This document shows positions 63,493 to 64,000 of a stretch of 64,000 nucleotides of DNA, one piece after another. Under the pieces are notes generated by a model that saw only the letters and a list, made by a program, of their open reading frames with translations, had not been told where the DNA came from and searched no databases. How positions within the stretch are numbered: position 1 is the first letter of the stretch; every line of letters begins with the position of its first letter. The DNA is taken from positions 1-64,000 of the forward strand of contig NZ_JAAVUW010000002.1 in NCBI RefSeq assembly GCF_018449605.1. Direction: 5' to 3'. A program made the position numbers and the translations under genes. Source of the DNA: Luteibacter sp. dw_328. Its GTDB lineage: Bacteria > Pseudomonadota > Gammaproteobacteria > Xanthomonadales > Rhodanobacteraceae.

Positions 63493-64000
63493 CGCCATGC
63501 CTCCAGTTGATCGCGCAGCGCATGCATCGCGCGCGAAAGGTGAGTCTTCACGCTGCCATCGGAGCAGCCCATCACGGCCGCCGTTTCGGCGACATCCAGC
63601 CCTTCCATGATGCGCAAGGTAAACGCCTCACGCTGGCGCTGGGGCAACTTGCGTACCGCGACGACAATGTCGCCGTACGCCTGCGAATCCTGCAGCCGGG
63701 CCGACGGATCCGGACTGTCGTCGGCGGGTTCCCAGGCCGGTAACTCGTCGCCATCCTCGTCGCGTCCGCCGCCGATCCAGCCAACGATGATCGAGCGAAC
63801 CTTGCGGCGGCGCTGGAGATCCACGATGCGGCGGCGGAGGATGCCCCAGAACAGCGGCGTCCATTCGCCGGGCGGCTTGTCGGCATAGTGGCGGACCAGG
63901 CGCAGCATCGCGTCCTGCACCGCATCCATGCCGTCCTCGCGGTTGCCCAGATGAATCTCGGCCATGCGCCAGGCCCTGCGTTCGATGGCCGCCAGGAAGG
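63489..64000 (-). CDS. RNA polymerase sigma factor (partial, runs off the right edge)
   Basis: Sigma-70 family member with region 2 (MDAVQDAMLRLVRHYADKPP, then WGILRRRIVDLQRRRKVRS) and region 4 (LPQRQREAFTLRIMEGLDVAETAAVMGCSDGSVKTHLSRAM, cited in part: VKTHLSRAM). An internal ATG at 63965 would give 158 residues. However, the frame stays open to the window edge and reads FLAAIERRAWRM before it, the expected start of region 2, so the true start lies outside. It heads a leftward run with the anti-sigma-like, DUF3106 and nitroreductase genes. Confidence 0.9.
   Translation of the reverse strand, partial: FLAAIERRAWRMAEIHLGNREDGMDAVQDAMLRLVRHYADKPPGEWTPLFWGILRRRIVDLQRRRKVRSIIVGWIGGGRDEDGDELPAWEPADDSPDPSARLQDSQAYGDIVVAVRKLPQRQREAFTLRIMEGLDVAETAAVMGCSDGSVKTHLSRAMHALRDQLEAWR

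Overview
This GC-rich window, with dense gene packing and frequent GTG/TTG starts, looks like chromosome of a gammaproteobacterium of the Xanthomonadales, most likely Rhodanobacteraceae (Luteibacter/Dyella-like). The reasons are the core gene order leuS-lptE-holA-nadD-rsfS-rlmH-maf-rng-yhdP, the many secreted metallopeptidases, and a dispersed hairpin repeat (core GTAGGAGCCGATTCATCGGCGA) between genes. I saw no tRNA, rRNA, transposase, integrase or CRISPR array. The taxonomic call is an inference from gene content.

Layout. 1-14.5 kb: a long inverted-repeat element, an M13 metallopeptidase lipoprotein, a secreted phosphoesterase overlapping a Tat-exported multicopper oxidase, an M14 carboxypeptidase, an ECF sigma factor with a membrane partner, an OmpR/QseC-type two-component system, a Dps ferritin, an M61 peptidase and a hotdog-fold protein. 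14.5-19 kb: the thioredoxin/TPR chaperone CnoX and a PqiA-PqiA-PqiB-PqiC lipid transport operon in which PqiA is split into two genes. 19-31 kb: the conserved block from leuS to yhdP (translation, LPS assembly, replication, NAD synthesis, ribosome maturation, RNA turnover, envelope lipid transport).

31-47 kb: the usual yhdP-tldD neighbourhood is interrupted twice. The first insertion (31.5-35 kb) holds a DUF2135/TPR protein, a polysaccharide deacetylase and a fatty acid hydroxylase. The second (36.6-46.5 kb) holds an isolated fliD with a convincing sigma-54 promoter and a 2374-residue secreted protein that joins a GH2-type N-terminus, five Ig-like modules, three discoidin-like modules and a C-terminal GH64 beta-1,3-glucanase. 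Small unknown genes follow. yjgA/darP, a DUF1653 gene and pmbA (tldE) resume the core; TldD and PmbA form one protease.

49-64 kb: a gene-poor stretch packed with repeats, then the leftward run accA-NYN/LOTUS-tilS-xseB-ispA. Next come three tandem secreted proteins of unknown function with CBM-like features, dnaE, a NUDIX hydrolase, and a leftward run sigma factor-anti-sigma-like-DUF3106-nitroreductase-5'-3' exonuclease. The sigma gene is cut by the right edge of the window.

Most notable for follow-up: the GH2-GH64 fusion protein, the three-gene secreted locus at 54.5-56.6 kb, the sigma-54-driven solo fliD, two copies of a long inverted-repeat element, and a 16-base motif shared by two distant promoter regions.
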